The position numbers and the translations under genes were made by a program. Below the pieces are notes generated by a model. That model saw only the letters and a program-made list of their open reading frames with translations. It was not told the DNA's origin and ran no database searches. Positions 1 to 10,640 of a stretch of 64,000 nt of DNA are shown here, piece after piece. Within the stretch, counting starts at the first letter, position 1. Each line of letters opens with the position of its first letter. Location of the stretch: NCBI GenBank assembly GCA_933822405.4, contig CAKOGP040001001.1, forward strand, positions 1 to 64,000. Reading direction: 5' to 3'. This DNA is from Cylindrotheca closterium (taxonomy: Eukaryota > Bacillariophyta > Bacillariophyceae > Bacillariales > Bacillariaceae).

Positions 1-175
1 CAAAGAGGCCTTCTTGATCCACAGTGAAAGCGGTAAAACCCCAAAATCCCGCGCATACCATGGCCGGAATCTTCCAGGAAGGTTCCTTTTGATGGACAAA
101 ACTTCCAAAGCCCAATCCAAAGGCAAGGCCGCCATACATGATGGCAGGGCCAGCTTGGAGAATGGACAGAGACAT
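1..175 (-). CDS. Partial CDS, small hydrophobic protein, N-terminal 58 codons
   Basis: An open frame runs leftward from an ATG at 175-173 and leaves the window at base 1, so only the first 58 residues are visible. They are rich in Gly, Ala, Phe and Met and read as two probable membrane-spanning segments (around residues 10-27 and 40-54) with a short polar loop (HQKEPSWK) between them. This would fit a small integral membrane protein. I do not recognise the family. No other long frame competes here, and the ATG lies in a plausible context (CGACC before it). The C-terminus lies outside the window, so function and length cannot be judged. Confidence 0.5.
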   Translation of the reverse strand, partial: MSLSILQAGPAIMYGGLAFGLGFGSFVHQKEPSWKIPAMVCAGFWGFTAFTVDQEGLF

Positions 176-620
176 GGTCGATAGACTTTCTTGTTGGTGA
201 ATTTATGAGCTTTCTTGAAATTCATGAAACATAACATTAGATACCACAGCAAGATACCACAGTACGAGTAGGTCTATACGTGGTACTGGATACGGGTTTA
301 CAACATATGACATACAGCCACTAGACTTTCCAAGATCCATCCAATACGCAATATCTACTGTATACATCTCACTCTTTCTCATTCATCTGCATTTGAATTG
401 CATTAGAATTGATTAGTCACATCTGCTAAAATGACAACTACCCTAACATTCGAATTGAATCTCCAGTCGTGAATCAGAGCATGATAACAGCTGAAAGTGG
501 AGAGGATAACTCGTCCTTGACTTCAGAAGATGGCAGTCTCGGTCCAAAGATGACACACTCTGAAACCGCTGTGGTGGTCCCAAGGGTATATAGTATCCAG
601 CGCGTAATAATCATTACCGT
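176..620. other. Intergenic: 5' flank of the partial gene, 3' flank of GPCR 1
   Basis: Both flanking genes are on the minus strand, so this interval holds the promoter of the partial gene and the 3' end of the receptor gene. I see no repeat, RNA or promoter motif I would defend. A plus-strand open frame beginning here continues antisense to the receptor tail and is a shadow. Confidence 0.4.
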
Positions 621-2632
621 TCACTCATCTTCGATTTCAGAAGGTGACATGCTGGTGAACCGTTGTGGTGGAGCCAAAGGTATATCAAATACTAGTTTCC
701 CTCTTGGTCTATCATGCCCACTTGCTAGCCTTTCTGGACATACCACTGCTGCTGAATACTCGGACAAGTGTGGAGCAGAAAGAGAAGAATTGGATGCCTC
801 CAATACATCCATTGTCCGTCGCGGTACCTGGATTGGTAGATCAGATATATCGGGCTTGCGCGTTGGAACATCAATAATCGAATCAGTCTTTGAAGGTGGC
901 CGTTCTACGTCACCCAAGTCACTTCCGCTACTTTCCACAGCAGAAGGAGGTCCCAGAGTAGTCATTGGTCTCGATATTGCTTCTGTTCCTTTCCAACGAC
1001 TCTCGGACGCTTCCGTGGGCAATGACAATCCCACAGAACTTGCAGAAAGATGTGACCCGTTGGCCTGATACGGCGTCAAATCATATACAGTTTCTGACAC
1101 TTCACTGATAGCTTCCAACGTTGTCAATCGATTGATACCTGCGACAAGGTCTGAAGGAGAGCCTTCGTCCACTTGGACGTCAGCTTCGTGCCATCGTTCA
1201 TCGCTCCTAAGTTCATCGTTCGCATGATCATCACAGTCACCGTCACTTGCCGTCAAGGAAGATATCATGTTTCGTAGAAGGCGTAAAGGAACCAATTTGG
1301 AAGTCTTTGTATCCCCGACAGGTGCATCTGCATCTGATTCCGGTTCACTTTGCGGAATTCCAGAATTTGCAACATGACCACCGGGGTTCATCCGGAAAGC
1401 AGTTTGAGGAAGCCTATCCCCAAGAAGTATTCGCTTGACGGTCCACAGTCTCCCTTCCCTAGGGAACTCGAGTCTTATCACCAAGTACTTGGGTCGACAG
1501 AAAATCAGACAATTGAACAACCCTTGAATACTACATGCATTCAAAGGAAAATAGATGAGAAAGGTCGGAATGAATTGTTGTCGCTTTGACAACGTTTCAG
1601 TACTTACGGGAGCAGTATTGCTTGTAGCACAGCAAAATGATAGTATTTTACCAGCAGTCCCATGTCATCAGCCTGGGTGCGAGAACGGCTCTGCATTATA
1701 CCCATAATGAAATTCCAGACATTGCAGAACACAAACGATATCACAAACAGAAATGATTGTGAACAAACCAGCCGCAGTCGTCGGGACTGTTTCGTTGACT
1801 GTGCCGTTGAATTTTCTTTGTTCTTGCCCTTGCTTTGGACACTCAACACTACTGGACATCTTGGGCTTCTTGAAGACTCTTGAGATGTACCCATTGGAAG
1901 CACGCTCCAACCAAATGACAGGTCGTCTTTGCTTGATGTTGAATCCTCACTTGGTTGAGACGGGAACTTTCGAGTATGGCGCCGAATCAACAAGTATATG
2001 CTCAATTGCGTACAGGTTAAGCACAGTGTAACCAAAACCACAGGCAGCGCATAGAAAATATATACCATTCCGTCGCGCATGCTGCTTTTTTCTTGGACAT
2101 ACCAAGCGTCGGGTACATCGTTGCTGTCGTAGCTAATCACATAACATGATGCTCCTCCAGCCCTCTCCCCATAGATACCCATAGCAGCACCAGCAATGGC
2201 AGTGCACAGTGGATATCCGATTGCCACGATGTGCATGAATGGCTCAATGCGCTTGGCGATAGTAATATTTTTCATACCATATCGAGTAGTCAATAGAAAG
2301 TAGATTGACAACATCCCCTGGTACCAGATTCCAGCAGTGGTTGTTTGGCTGATAAATGCTGAAAAGTTGCAGGTAGCATCATTTCCAAACGCCCAAATTC
2401 TCCTACTCGTCTCTCTTGGTCGGAGAAAAGTGACCATCCCTATGGTTAAGCTGAAGGCAATGTCACAGACACTCATTGCAACGAGAAGTCGAGTGTATGG
2501 GGTCCACTGTTGTACCTTTCGTCGCTGTCTTGCGAGATATATGATAGCAGTACTTCCTAGCATGCTGATGATGGCACTGGGTATCGGAAGTAAGCTCAGC
2601 ACTATCTGCTGGTATGTGTTCATTCTCTTCAT
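621..2632 (-). CDS. Seven-transmembrane receptor, cAMP-receptor/class-E-like GPCR (copy 1, two exons)
   Basis: The gene has two exons, 2632-1608 and 1530-621, joined across a 77-bp GT-AG intron (1531-1607); the spliced product is 644 residues. The intron interrupts TM7 just before IQGLFN, and the join restores exactly the sequence found uninterrupted in the intronless paralogues. The hydrophobic profile gives TM1 near the N-terminus (QQIVLSLLPIPS onward), a DRY-like TRYGM at the end of TM3, a conserved Cys before TM3 and another in extracellular loop 2, a charged third intracellular loop and TM7 with QGLFN followed by RPKYL. The cytosolic tail carries FDLTPYQANGSHL and a VPRRT motif. The family resembles Dictyostelium cAR/class-E GPCRs; ligand and G protein are unknown. 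The ATG at 2632 is the first available, with another at 2623. It is head-to-head with copy 2. Confidence 0.8.
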
Positions 2633-3778
2633 ACGCAATCCCTTCTTTTCACGACACTACAACAGGTCGCAGTGATGATACAGTCAGAATTTTGTCACGA
2701 TCTTTTTCGAAGGGATTTCGTTTTCAATAAGGCAGGAATCGCGTGCTGTAATTGTACTGATGTGTGTAGACGTTTGCTATGCTTCTCGCCAACCTTTTCG
2801 TTTCAATGTCGACGCTTACTACAGTATGTAACCATATGTTTCTATCTCCCAGTTATTTTCCTTCGCAGTACTGTAGTGGCGGGACGAATCATCACATTTT
2901 TATTATCGGAATTTGAATATACATATATTACCCGGCGTTTCAACACTTTGGCGAATCCATGATTTTCACACTTAATGCTTTAAAAAACCTAATTCTTAAA
3001 GAACTGGCACAGCGCACAGCCAGTCCTTCGCGCATATTTAACGGATTGGCCCGTCCAGATTGCGTTCACCAAACATCAAGATGAAATCGAGGAGAAGCCG
3101 AGTTTATGGAGTCCATTGCTGCTCCTTTCGTCGGGGGAACAACCAATCAATTTGAACAAATGGTTGACATAAAGACGACGGGTATCGGAGAGTATGTACA
3201 GTATAGTGTTTACGAGAGGAGGAGGTGAGCTCAAAATCAATGGAGCAGTGGGACTCTCCCCCAAATACTATTGAAGAAACAACTTTCCTGCTCCAATCCC
3301 AAACGCCAGAAACTGGTAACCGGTGGCATGCTGACGGTCATTCTAATTGTGAAAATGGAAATGTGAGGATCTTCTTCATTGATCAGCGGTACACGTAAGG
3401 TACACACGTGTACGTAAATTACTGCTACGAGCTGTGGTGACCAGAATTCTTCTCCGAAACATCTTGGGTCATCTTCCGCATTATGAGCCAGAAGTTTTCA
3501 CCGTCATGGCGGCAGCTCACAATTTCTGTTCGCCAAGAAAGTTACAGGTTTTCTTTTACCGGTTTGGTACTGGGACGAACTGCGGAATGATATGAAATGC
3601 CGGTTCTACGGAAAATTCAGACATATTGTATATACCGGTAGTTCGACTGGAAAATGGTGTTGTCATAGCGCTAACAGCCTCAGCAGAAACGAAAAACGTC
3701 TCTTCTTGTCATATGATGGAGAATTGAAAAGATCGATTCTTTATCAAAAGCGGAAGAGCAACTAATAGCACCAATAGG
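2633..3778. other. Divergent intergenic region between GPCR 1 and GPCR 2
   Basis: This interval separates two head-to-head receptor genes and must hold both promoters. It contains a decayed receptor fragment (3091-3214, listed separately) and a CACGTG E-box core near 3405. I see no other gene. Confidence 0.5.
3091..3214 (-). pseudogene. Decayed fragment of the GPCR family (TM1-TM2 part)
   Basis: The stretch 3091-3132 aligns closely, base for base, with the receptor segment coding for QQWTPYTRLLVA. The stretch around 3180-3207 aligns with the QIVLSILPIP segment, in the correct order and orientation for a minus-strand receptor. The DNA between is shorter than in intact copies (about 46 instead of 54 bases) and the frames disagree, so it cannot encode the protein. 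I read it as the remains of an extra tandem receptor copy. Only the N-terminal part is detectable. Confidence 0.55.
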
Positions 3779-5866
3779 ATGAGTGTTGACCCACAGCTAT
3801 CAGATACACAGCAGATAGTCTTGAGCATACTTCCAATCCCGAGTGCTATCATTAGCATACTGGGAAGCTCTGCTATCATCTATCTCGCGAAAGAGAGAAG
3901 AAAGATTCAAAATTGGACACCTTACACTCGGCTTCTCGTTGCAATGAGTTTCTGTGACATCGTCTTCAGCCTGAACGTGGGGTTTTCTACTTTCCTTCGA
4001 CCAAGAGAGACAAGCTACAGAATATGGGCGTTTGGGAACGACGCTACCTGCAGCTACATTGGATTCATCAATCAAGCATCTTCAGCAGGCGCAATCTGCT
4101 ACAACGGGATGTTATCATTTTACTTTTTGTTAACGGCTCGATATGGCATGAAGAATTCAAAGATCTCTAGGTGGATTGAGCCATTGATGCATTTGGTGGC
4201 GCTTGGATTTGCAATCGGCACTGCCCTCGTTGGTGCTGTCGTCGACATTTATGGGGAGAAGGCTGGAGCAATGTCATGTTGGATGAGCAGAGACAGCAAA
4301 GAAGGTACATCTGGTGCTACGGAAACAGCAGAAAATGATATGGGGTATGATATCATTGGAACTGTTTTCTTTGCCATGCCTGTGCTGGCCGTATTCGTCT
4401 GCCTGATAATCAACAACGTTGTCATCTATTTGTTTGTTCGGCGACATGTTCGAAAGCATCCATCTCAAGAGATCGAGGATTCCATATCGAGCGATGTGGA
4501 TGTATCGTTTGTCGAATCGTTTGATCGATTCACTCTCTCGACGGGTTCATCGGAAGGGTCTTCAAGAGTACCAAGTTGCACGAAGAAAACATCCAGGCGA
4601 GAAAGCAAGAACAAAGACAATAGATCGAAGAGGAAGATAGCAAGCCAGTCACAACGACTGCAGCTGGTTTGCTCACAAGCGTTTCTGTTTGTGATGGCCT
4701 TCGTGGTGTGCAATGCTTGGAATACTTTAATGGGCGTTTTACCGGGCAGTGACCTGAAAGACATAGAATTGATGGTAAAATACTATCCTCTGGCAGTGTT
4801 GCAAGCAGCTCTACTCCCGTTACAGGGCCTTTTCAATGTGATTATCTTTTTGCGTCCCAAATACTTGAATCTAAGGCTTCGATTCCCCAGGGAAGGGAGA
4901 TTTTGGACAGTGAGACGAATATTTCTTGGCGACGAACTTCGACCTACTGTTTGTGATGGTTACAAGCTTGATGCTCAGAGTGGTGCCAATCGGAGGAATG
5001 AACCCAGATCAGAAGCAGATGCACCGGTTGGAGACACGGGGACCTCAAGGATGGCTCAGTTACGCCTTCCGCGAAACATTATATCATCTTTGACAGCAAG
5101 CGAGGGTGACTTTGAAGATGTCGCTGACGGGCTTGGAGAAGACGAGAGATGGCGCGATGCAAATTTGCAAGTGAGTCAGAGGGCATCATCCGACCTTGCT
5201 TCTGGTCTTAATCGATTGACGACGTTGGAAGCCATCAGTGAACTGTCAGAAACTGTTTTTGATTTGACTCCGTACCAGGCCAACGGATCGCATCTTTCTG
5301 TGATATCTGCGGGACTGTTAGTGCCCACGGAACCGTCAGAGAGTCGTTGGAAAGGGGCAGAAACAATGTCGGAACCAGTGACTTCTCCCAAACCGTTGTC
5401 TGGTGTCGAAGGAAGTGCAGATGACTTGGGTGACTCGGAAATAAGAGCAACCTGCATGACTGATTCGAGGTCGGAAGGTCGCATGGAGCACAAGTTGGAT
5501 TCATTGGATGTACCAATGAAGGTACCACTAAGGCGTACATCGGGCGATGTAGCAAGAAGACCCCGCAGGACTGATGATTCGAGAATGAAAGGTCCAAGGC
5601 GCAAACCCAATGCACCGGATCTGCCAATGCAGGTACCGAGACGAACATCTGATTCATTGAAGGTATCAGATACACCTATTTCTGTTCCAAAGCGTACATC
5701 GGATTCTTCAATTGATTCTCCGCCAAGTTCCACGGATGCACTGAGTTCCAAAAAGCTTCCGTTTCTACATGTTAGATCAAGAGGAAAGAAGGTATCCGAT
5801 GTACCACTGTCTCTGCCACAGCGGTTTGCGAGCCTACCACCTTCCGAAGTCGAGGAAGAGTGCTGA
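3779..5866 (+). CDS. Seven-transmembrane receptor, cAMP-receptor/class-E-like GPCR (copy 2, intronless)
   Basis: This is a single 695-residue frame starting MSVDPQLSDTQQ and the only family member on the plus strand. It shows seven hydrophobic segments, a Cys pair at the extracellular side (TC before TM3, SCW in loop 2), TARYGMK at the base of TM3, a basic Ser-rich third intracellular loop and a TM7 reading LLPLQGLFN uninterrupted where copies 1 and 3 have an intron. The tail (about residue 365 onward) is the longest of the family. It has ISELSETVFDLTPYQANGSHL and several short repeats: RRTSGD, RRTDDS, VPRRTSD and VPKRTSD. These match the basophilic (PKA/AGC-type) kinase consensus, so tail phosphorylation is a reasonable inference. 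It ends in LPPSEVEEEC. The receptor ligand cannot be deduced. The N-terminal two thirds are closest to copy 4. Confidence 0.8.
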   Translation: MSVDPQLSDTQQIVLSILPIPSAIISILGSSAIIYLAKERRKIQNWTPYTRLLVAMSFCDIVFSLNVGFSTFLRPRETSYRIWAFGNDATCSYIGFINQASSAGAICYNGMLSFYFLLTARYGMKNSKISRWIEPLMHLVALGFAIGTALVGAVVDIYGEKAGAMSCWMSRDSKEGTSGATETAENDMGYDIIGTVFFAMPVLAVFVCLIINNVVIYLFVRRHVRKHPSQEIEDSISSDVDVSFVESFDRFTLSTGSSEGSSRVPSCTKKTSRRESKNKDNRSKRKIASQSQRLQLVCSQAFLFVMAFVVCNAWNTLMGVLPGSDLKDIELMVKYYPLAVLQAALLPLQGLFNVIIFLRPKYLNLRLRFPREGRFWTVRRIFLGDELRPTVCDGYKLDAQSGANRRNEPRSEADAPVGDTGTSRMAQLRLPRNIISSLTASEGDFEDVADGLGEDERWRDANLQVSQRASSDLASGLNRLTTLEAISELSETVFDLTPYQANGSHLSVISAGLLVPTEPSESRWKGAETMSEPVTSPKPLSGVEGSADDLGDSEIRATCMTDSRSEGRMEHKLDSLDVPMKVPLRRTSGDVARRPRRTDDSRMKGPRRKPNAPDLPMQVPRRTSDSLKVSDTPISVPKRTSDSSIDSPPSSTDALSSKKLPFLHVRSRGKKVSDVPLSLPQRFASLPPSEVEEEC

Positions 5867-6594
5867 ATGGTATTGAATAAACGAAGAGCAGCTGGGTCTG
5901 ACCTTTGATCATTAAAAAAATCAAGCTGTGGAACCTGTATACTATTCTGGCCTTTCCACATTCGAAAGCTAAAATACTGAGATAGCAGATTTCTTTAATT
6001 ATCCTTTTTGCCACACCATACGGAAGGCGTACTCCTTGGGCCTGCTCAGTACTCAGGGTCGTGATTTGTTGCTGGTTCGCTTGTTTCAACTGACATCAAT
6101 CACAACAACAAAGGAATCATGAAGTTGTCGGCAAGTCATAGCAAACAACACCATATTCCTAAATCATGCTTGGGCTCTTCGTTCACCCTGGGTTGCTTTT
6201 GTACTACTGTGCGACCAACGAAGAACGAGAAATACAGTATATACTTCTTGTTCGGATCGGTCCGATGGAAGGTCTCCACAGCACGCGAAACCGCGCATGA
6301 AGATATAACTGTATCGTACAGTACCATACAGTAGGGTTGGTGGTTGGTGAAATACTCGTTCCTACTGCTAAAGCTACCAAATTGAAAGTTTCAGCTCCAA
6401 TAAGATGTTTCCACGCAATCACCACTGGCACGTCAGGCTTCCATCTCGATCACAATATCCGCAATTCGACAAGACGAAACCATATCAATAATTTACCACT
6501 TTCTCAATCGATAGTGCTTTTCGCAACTAGTTGATTGTTGTTTGCGGAGCATATTGATGCAATAGTAGTAAATCGAAGGACATTTCTTCTTAGG
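5867..6594. other. Intergenic between GPCR 2 and the RRM/CCCH gene
   Basis: The two genes run in the same direction. Small open frames on both strands begin without homology or conserved features. An open frame in phase with the next gene extends upstream to 6535, but it contains no ATG before 6595. I see no repeat or RNA gene. Confidence 0.4.
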
Positions 6595-9234
6595 ATGACC
6601 TTTAGTTCAGAAGCATTGTTACAATCAATTGGTGATGGCAAGTGGCTTGATCGAATCAATCCTCCGTACAAACACCAAACCTTGCATGGCGAGCTTCTTA
6701 CCAGCACAAAGGTATCCAATCCAACCGCCAAGAAATCTTTTGGCTTTGGTGTTACGGCCACTAAGAACCAACGACTTCCTTCGAAGCGATTTTATCTCGA
6801 CAACGCAACCTTTGCGGCCAATACCATCAAGGTAATGAAAGAATGGAATGATCCCAATCTATCCTCTCTGGACCGTTTGTTAATATTGCAAAAACAAACG
6901 GTCACTGCTGCGCTGATTGTGGCAGGAGACGAATCTGACCCCTACATAACCATTGTCACCAATCCTTCCATTACCAAGATTGAAATTGACGACGAAAACT
7001 TGGGAGCTCCTTTTTGGTCGGATATTTTGCAGGAAGAACTAGCATACAAGATTGGCGTTCCGTACAATCGTCCTTCGCATTTGGCCGCCGCGGGCACCGG
7101 TTGGTCAACGAGGACAGATACCGTCACTTCCCGAGAGGATCTAATTGATAAGATACAACCTATTCTCCTGCACCCAGCCAAACGTTTTGGTTCGCAACAA
7201 GGGGCAATTCATCATGTATTGCTCTTTCCAGCATTGGTTTGCCCACCAGTTGGCTTTTTTTGGTCAACCAAGACCACATTCTCCGAATTCGTGGCAAGTA
7301 TCAAGGCTTTGAACGGAACGGCATATCGATCGTTCCTGACGGTTTTGGAAGTATGCCGAGCTTTGATTGAGCCATGGTTCGACACAGTTAATGCTGCTCC
7401 CAAGGATTTCTGTTTCCGAATGCAATCTGCCCAGCCTTTGATGAACGCGATGCCGTCGAAAGACAATCCTATCCCAGATGGTATCGAAGATGAGAGTCTA
7501 CTTGATCCAATCTTGGAGTTGCTGGATCAATTGTTGTGGTCTTACTACGAGGACCGTGTGCTGACTGATTGCGAAAGCAAGGAATCGAGTACCAATTCAG
7601 CATCGCAGTTGCACTATCTTCTTCGATACGGTATAAAATGCTTTCCAGAGTCATTGACGTCGGTATATGGATACCGGGTTCCATTCTTGACCTACTTTGT
7701 TCGTCCTTCAAAGGGCTGGCTGATGGGAGTGGATCACGGAGCTCTCTTTTCAGACGAACGCCACCAAGCGCAATGGATTCAAAGCTATCAGTCTGTCAAA
7801 GTACCAGTCGTTGATAATGGGTCTTTCGAACCAGTCATAATTCAAACCAAACTTGATCTGGCAGTACGGAAGGAACGCGACGACGACGACGACGACAAGA
7901 TAACAGGCCCGACAGTTGCAGCAACAAATGATACACCAGCCGAAACTGCTCTCGTAAATAAGCCATCCAAGGTCAAGGAAAGCGGTGACAAAGCGATGGT
8001 TCCTGCGATCATCATCCGCAATGTGTCCCCGAATGATGATCTTACCAACCTATCAAGATGTATCGTGAATGGTATTCGAAACCTGCATGGCGAGGAAGCA
8101 GAAGTGGTATCTTGCTATTTCGTTGGCAAGAGGAAAGGTGCAGCAAATGTATTCTTGGAATTCAAGGAGATTCGTCACGCTAGGATTGCCTTGCATTTGG
8201 ACGGAATGCAGGTGTCTTCGCGCCTCATCTCAGTGCAACTAATGAAACCAGGCGAGGAGAGTACCGCAGCAGCAGGAACAGTAGCTGGCATTCCAGAGGA
8301 AAAGGCAGTGCCGGACAAGCCAAAACGATTGAACTCCCACAATGATGTATACAGGAGGGAACTTTGTACACGGCATGCGAGCGGGCATTGTTGGTTTGGC
8401 GATAAATGCGACTTTGCGCATGGGGTTCTCGAACTTCGGCTGCACTACCAAACCAAGCTGCATCCGGAGCGTTGTTTGTACATTCGCAACATTGTGCGCA
8501 ACTATCCAACAGACAACTTGATGCATTATATCCGTAAGAAATATGAACAAAGTATGCACTCGTCACCAACGTTTACGGCGATTCATGTTCGTGGGACAAT
8601 GGGAGATGCCTTGGTGGAATTCCAAGACAGTGCCCAAGCATCAGTTGCTCGTCAGATCTTGGATGGAATCTCGTTGGTAAATCTCCCACTAGAAGTTTAT
8701 CCCTGGAAGCCAGCGTATCAGTATGCTTTTGTTGTCTACTTCAAGGAAGATAGATACATTCCGATCGATGTTGGGATACCAATTGATGTTATTGGGAGAT
8801 CCCAAGCCCCCAAAAGTGCCACATCAGAAGGAACTGCTGTTGCAAGCCTCAAAATTGAAGCTCAAGAGAACGACCGAAAAGAGGAAAAGCTCAAGCAACT
8901 TTTGGTGCGCGCAAAACAAGAGATCAAAGATTTGCGAGAAGGAAAACGGCAGCAGGATGAGGTCGTTCAGTTGCTTGGTACATCGCTTCATTCCATGACG
9001 CTTAGCCTCTCAACTGCCCTGTCTGAAATTGATTCGGTGATGCAGCAAATGGTCGACTTACAGCAACAAGTCCATACCATCTTGCCTTCACAAACAAATA
9101 CATCCGTGTCGAATTCATCCTCGCAACCTACCGACGCGATAAAGACCGAGATTGAGCGCCTCCAACAGCTTCTGGTGAGTAACAGCGTTTCGGACCAAGG
9201 GAGCCACTCGTCGTTGCTTTCTGGTCTTCCGTAG
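6595..9234 (+). CDS. RNA-binding protein with two RRM-like domains flanking a CCCH zinc finger and a C-terminal coiled coil
   Basis: The frame encodes 879 residues from the ATG at 6595 (AGG before it gives a purine at -3). The upstream in-phase stretch starts only with TTG. Residues 1-440 form a large globular region I do not recognise, ending in an acidic run of Asp. An RRM-like fold spans about 470-555 (AIIIRNVSPNDD, then NVFLEF). A CCCH finger follows, with C591, C599, C605 and H609 (spacing C-X7-C-X5-C-X3-H). A second RRM-like region spans about 626-706 (CLYIRNI, DALVEF). Residues 745-870 are charged and heptad-like (KIEAQENDRKEEKLKQLL), suggesting coiled-coil self-association. The combination points to mRNA binding or processing. 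No intron is evident. Confidence 0.75.
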   Translation: MTFSSEALLQSIGDGKWLDRINPPYKHQTLHGELLTSTKVSNPTAKKSFGFGVTATKNQRLPSKRFYLDNATFAANTIKVMKEWNDPNLSSLDRLLILQKQTVTAALIVAGDESDPYITIVTNPSITKIEIDDENLGAPFWSDILQEELAYKIGVPYNRPSHLAAAGTGWSTRTDTVTSREDLIDKIQPILLHPAKRFGSQQGAIHHVLLFPALVCPPVGFFWSTKTTFSEFVASIKALNGTAYRSFLTVLEVCRALIEPWFDTVNAAPKDFCFRMQSAQPLMNAMPSKDNPIPDGIEDESLLDPILELLDQLLWSYYEDRVLTDCESKESSTNSASQLHYLLRYGIKCFPESLTSVYGYRVPFLTYFVRPSKGWLMGVDHGALFSDERHQAQWIQSYQSVKVPVVDNGSFEPVIIQTKLDLAVRKERDDDDDDKITGPTVAATNDTPAETALVNKPSKVKESGDKAMVPAIIIRNVSPNDDLTNLSRCIVNGIRNLHGEEAEVVSCYFVGKRKGAANVFLEFKEIRHARIALHLDGMQVSSRLISVQLMKPGEESTAAAGTVAGIPEEKAVPDKPKRLNSHNDVYRRELCTRHASGHCWFGDKCDFAHGVLELRLHYQTKLHPERCLYIRNIVRNYPTDNLMHYIRKKYEQSMHSSPTFTAIHVRGTMGDALVEFQDSAQASVARQILDGISLVNLPLEVYPWKPAYQYAFVVYFKEDRYIPIDVGIPIDVIGRSQAPKSATSEGTAVASLKIEAQENDRKEEKLKQLLVRAKQEIKDLREGKRQQDEVVQLLGTSLHSMTLSLSTALSEIDSVMQQMVDLQQQVHTILPSQTNTSVSNSSSQPTDAIKTEIERLQQLLVSNSVSDQGSHSSLLSGLP

Positions 9235-10640
9235 ATATGATTTATGAGAATAAGAAATATATTGCCTTTCTCGAGAGCACTTGAACCCTTAATTGTTGGT
9301 GTAATACTGACGCTTTCAGTAGTAGAGTCCGCATTGACTCTATATGCGAAGAGATACACTATATATTGAATATGCTATTGCAAATCAATCATGGGATTCA
9401 TGCCTTTTGCTTCCACGCCATCCTTCAGATCTGAAGCTAATTGCAAAAGTAAGATTAGCCCTTCATCATGTTGTTGCAAACAAGAGCACAGTACTGCACA
9501 GTACTGCAGTGTTATTGGTCGTGGAAATAAAACAAGGCCTCCCGCATTATCACTGTACGCGGTATATGCATATAGTCTCATCATATGCATGGGTCCAACT
9601 GAATATTTTTCATTTGACATCACAAGTTTATGAGCAACGCGCATATATCTAGCGCGATTTTTGAAACTTGAGCTGATTTATTACCGGTAGACGCAATGAC
9701 GGTGCGTCCAGTGGATGTATACGGCGGGTCCTCTAACGTAGACGAAAGCTCGAGAACGAATCATTGGATTCCTTTCATCATACTGACGACGGTCGAACGA
9801 CCGTCACAATAGCATTGCTCAGCAACACCAAGTCCGATCAGTTTATCGAACTTGTGTGCGAGTATACGTCAAGAAATAAGGTTTATTTCTTTCTTTCCCT
9901 CCCTCCACATCCCTGTTGGGCCTTACATCGACGCATTCTACGTCTCTGTAAGGCCTAGTAGGCAAGCAAGTCTTTGATATTCCGCTTCGCGGAATATCAA
10001 AGACTGGCCTTTTGGAACCGCACGCTTCGCGCGCAATCCAAAAGACCAGCTTCACACCACAACCCACCAGAGTCACACCAAGAAAGAATCCCTCACGGAA
10101 GAAACCAGGCGGCAGGCGCCAGTTGGCTGTCTTCGATAGTGTGTATTACCGCGGATGGTGTTGCGATGATAATAATGCGAGTTTAGATTCTAATATATAC
10201 TGTATTGTCATGTCAACATTGGTTCAACTGATTCGTTGCTGGAAATGATGGTGAATGCAATGCATATACAGTGACAAGAACACTGAAACGAGACGCCAGT
10301 GTGTTGTAACCAAGACCATGGAACAGTCGCATATGATGACATTGCTGATGGAACTTGGGCGCATTATCGAAGATGAGAATGCCTAGTGCGTCCAGAGAGC
10401 CTTGAAATCCCATTTCTGGTAGCTGGTGCAATATTCTAAAACAAAGAGTCGAGGCAAGCTATCATAAGGATTGGCGAAGTCGAGATATATATAGATCTTG
10501 ATCGAAATTGTTGGAAACGCGGCTGGTCATCAGTCGCATAATGAATACGAAAAATTAATGACTCTTTCCCGCGACTGCGGCATCCCAGAAACACACACAC
10601 ACAATAAGCACCATTTACAATTTTGCAACTTAGACTAATC
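9235..10640. other. Intergenic, contains a cluster of three hairpins
   Basis: This 1.4-kb gap has no gene I can support. It holds a short direct repeat of CAGTACTGCA units near 9489-9510, three consecutive inverted repeats (9919-10049, listed separately) and an (AC)n microsatellite just upstream of the next start (about 10591-10611). Confidence 0.5.
9919..10049. repeat. Three adjacent inverted repeats (stem-loops)
   Basis: Stem 1: GGCCTTACA at 9919-9927 pairs with 9947-9955, and GACG pairs with CGTC inside it, leaving a 7-nt loop. Stem 2: 9970-9985 pairs perfectly over 16 bp with 9989-10004 around a three-base TTC loop. Stem 3: 10004-10016 pairs with 10037-10049 over 12 of 13 positions and encloses a second GC-rich pairing. 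Stems 2 and 3 share the apex CGCTTCGCG. No open frame explains them. Confidence 0.7.

Noticed and set aside
469..1068. 199-codon plus-strand open frame
   Set aside because: Lies antisense to the conserved tail of receptor copy 1; similar antisense frames occur over the other receptor tails because of codon composition.
6535..6594. Upstream extension of the RRM/CCCH protein
   Set aside because: Open in frame but begins with TTG; the first ATG is at 6595. The same reasoning was applied at 22478, 31420-33660, 39398-40006 and 10623.
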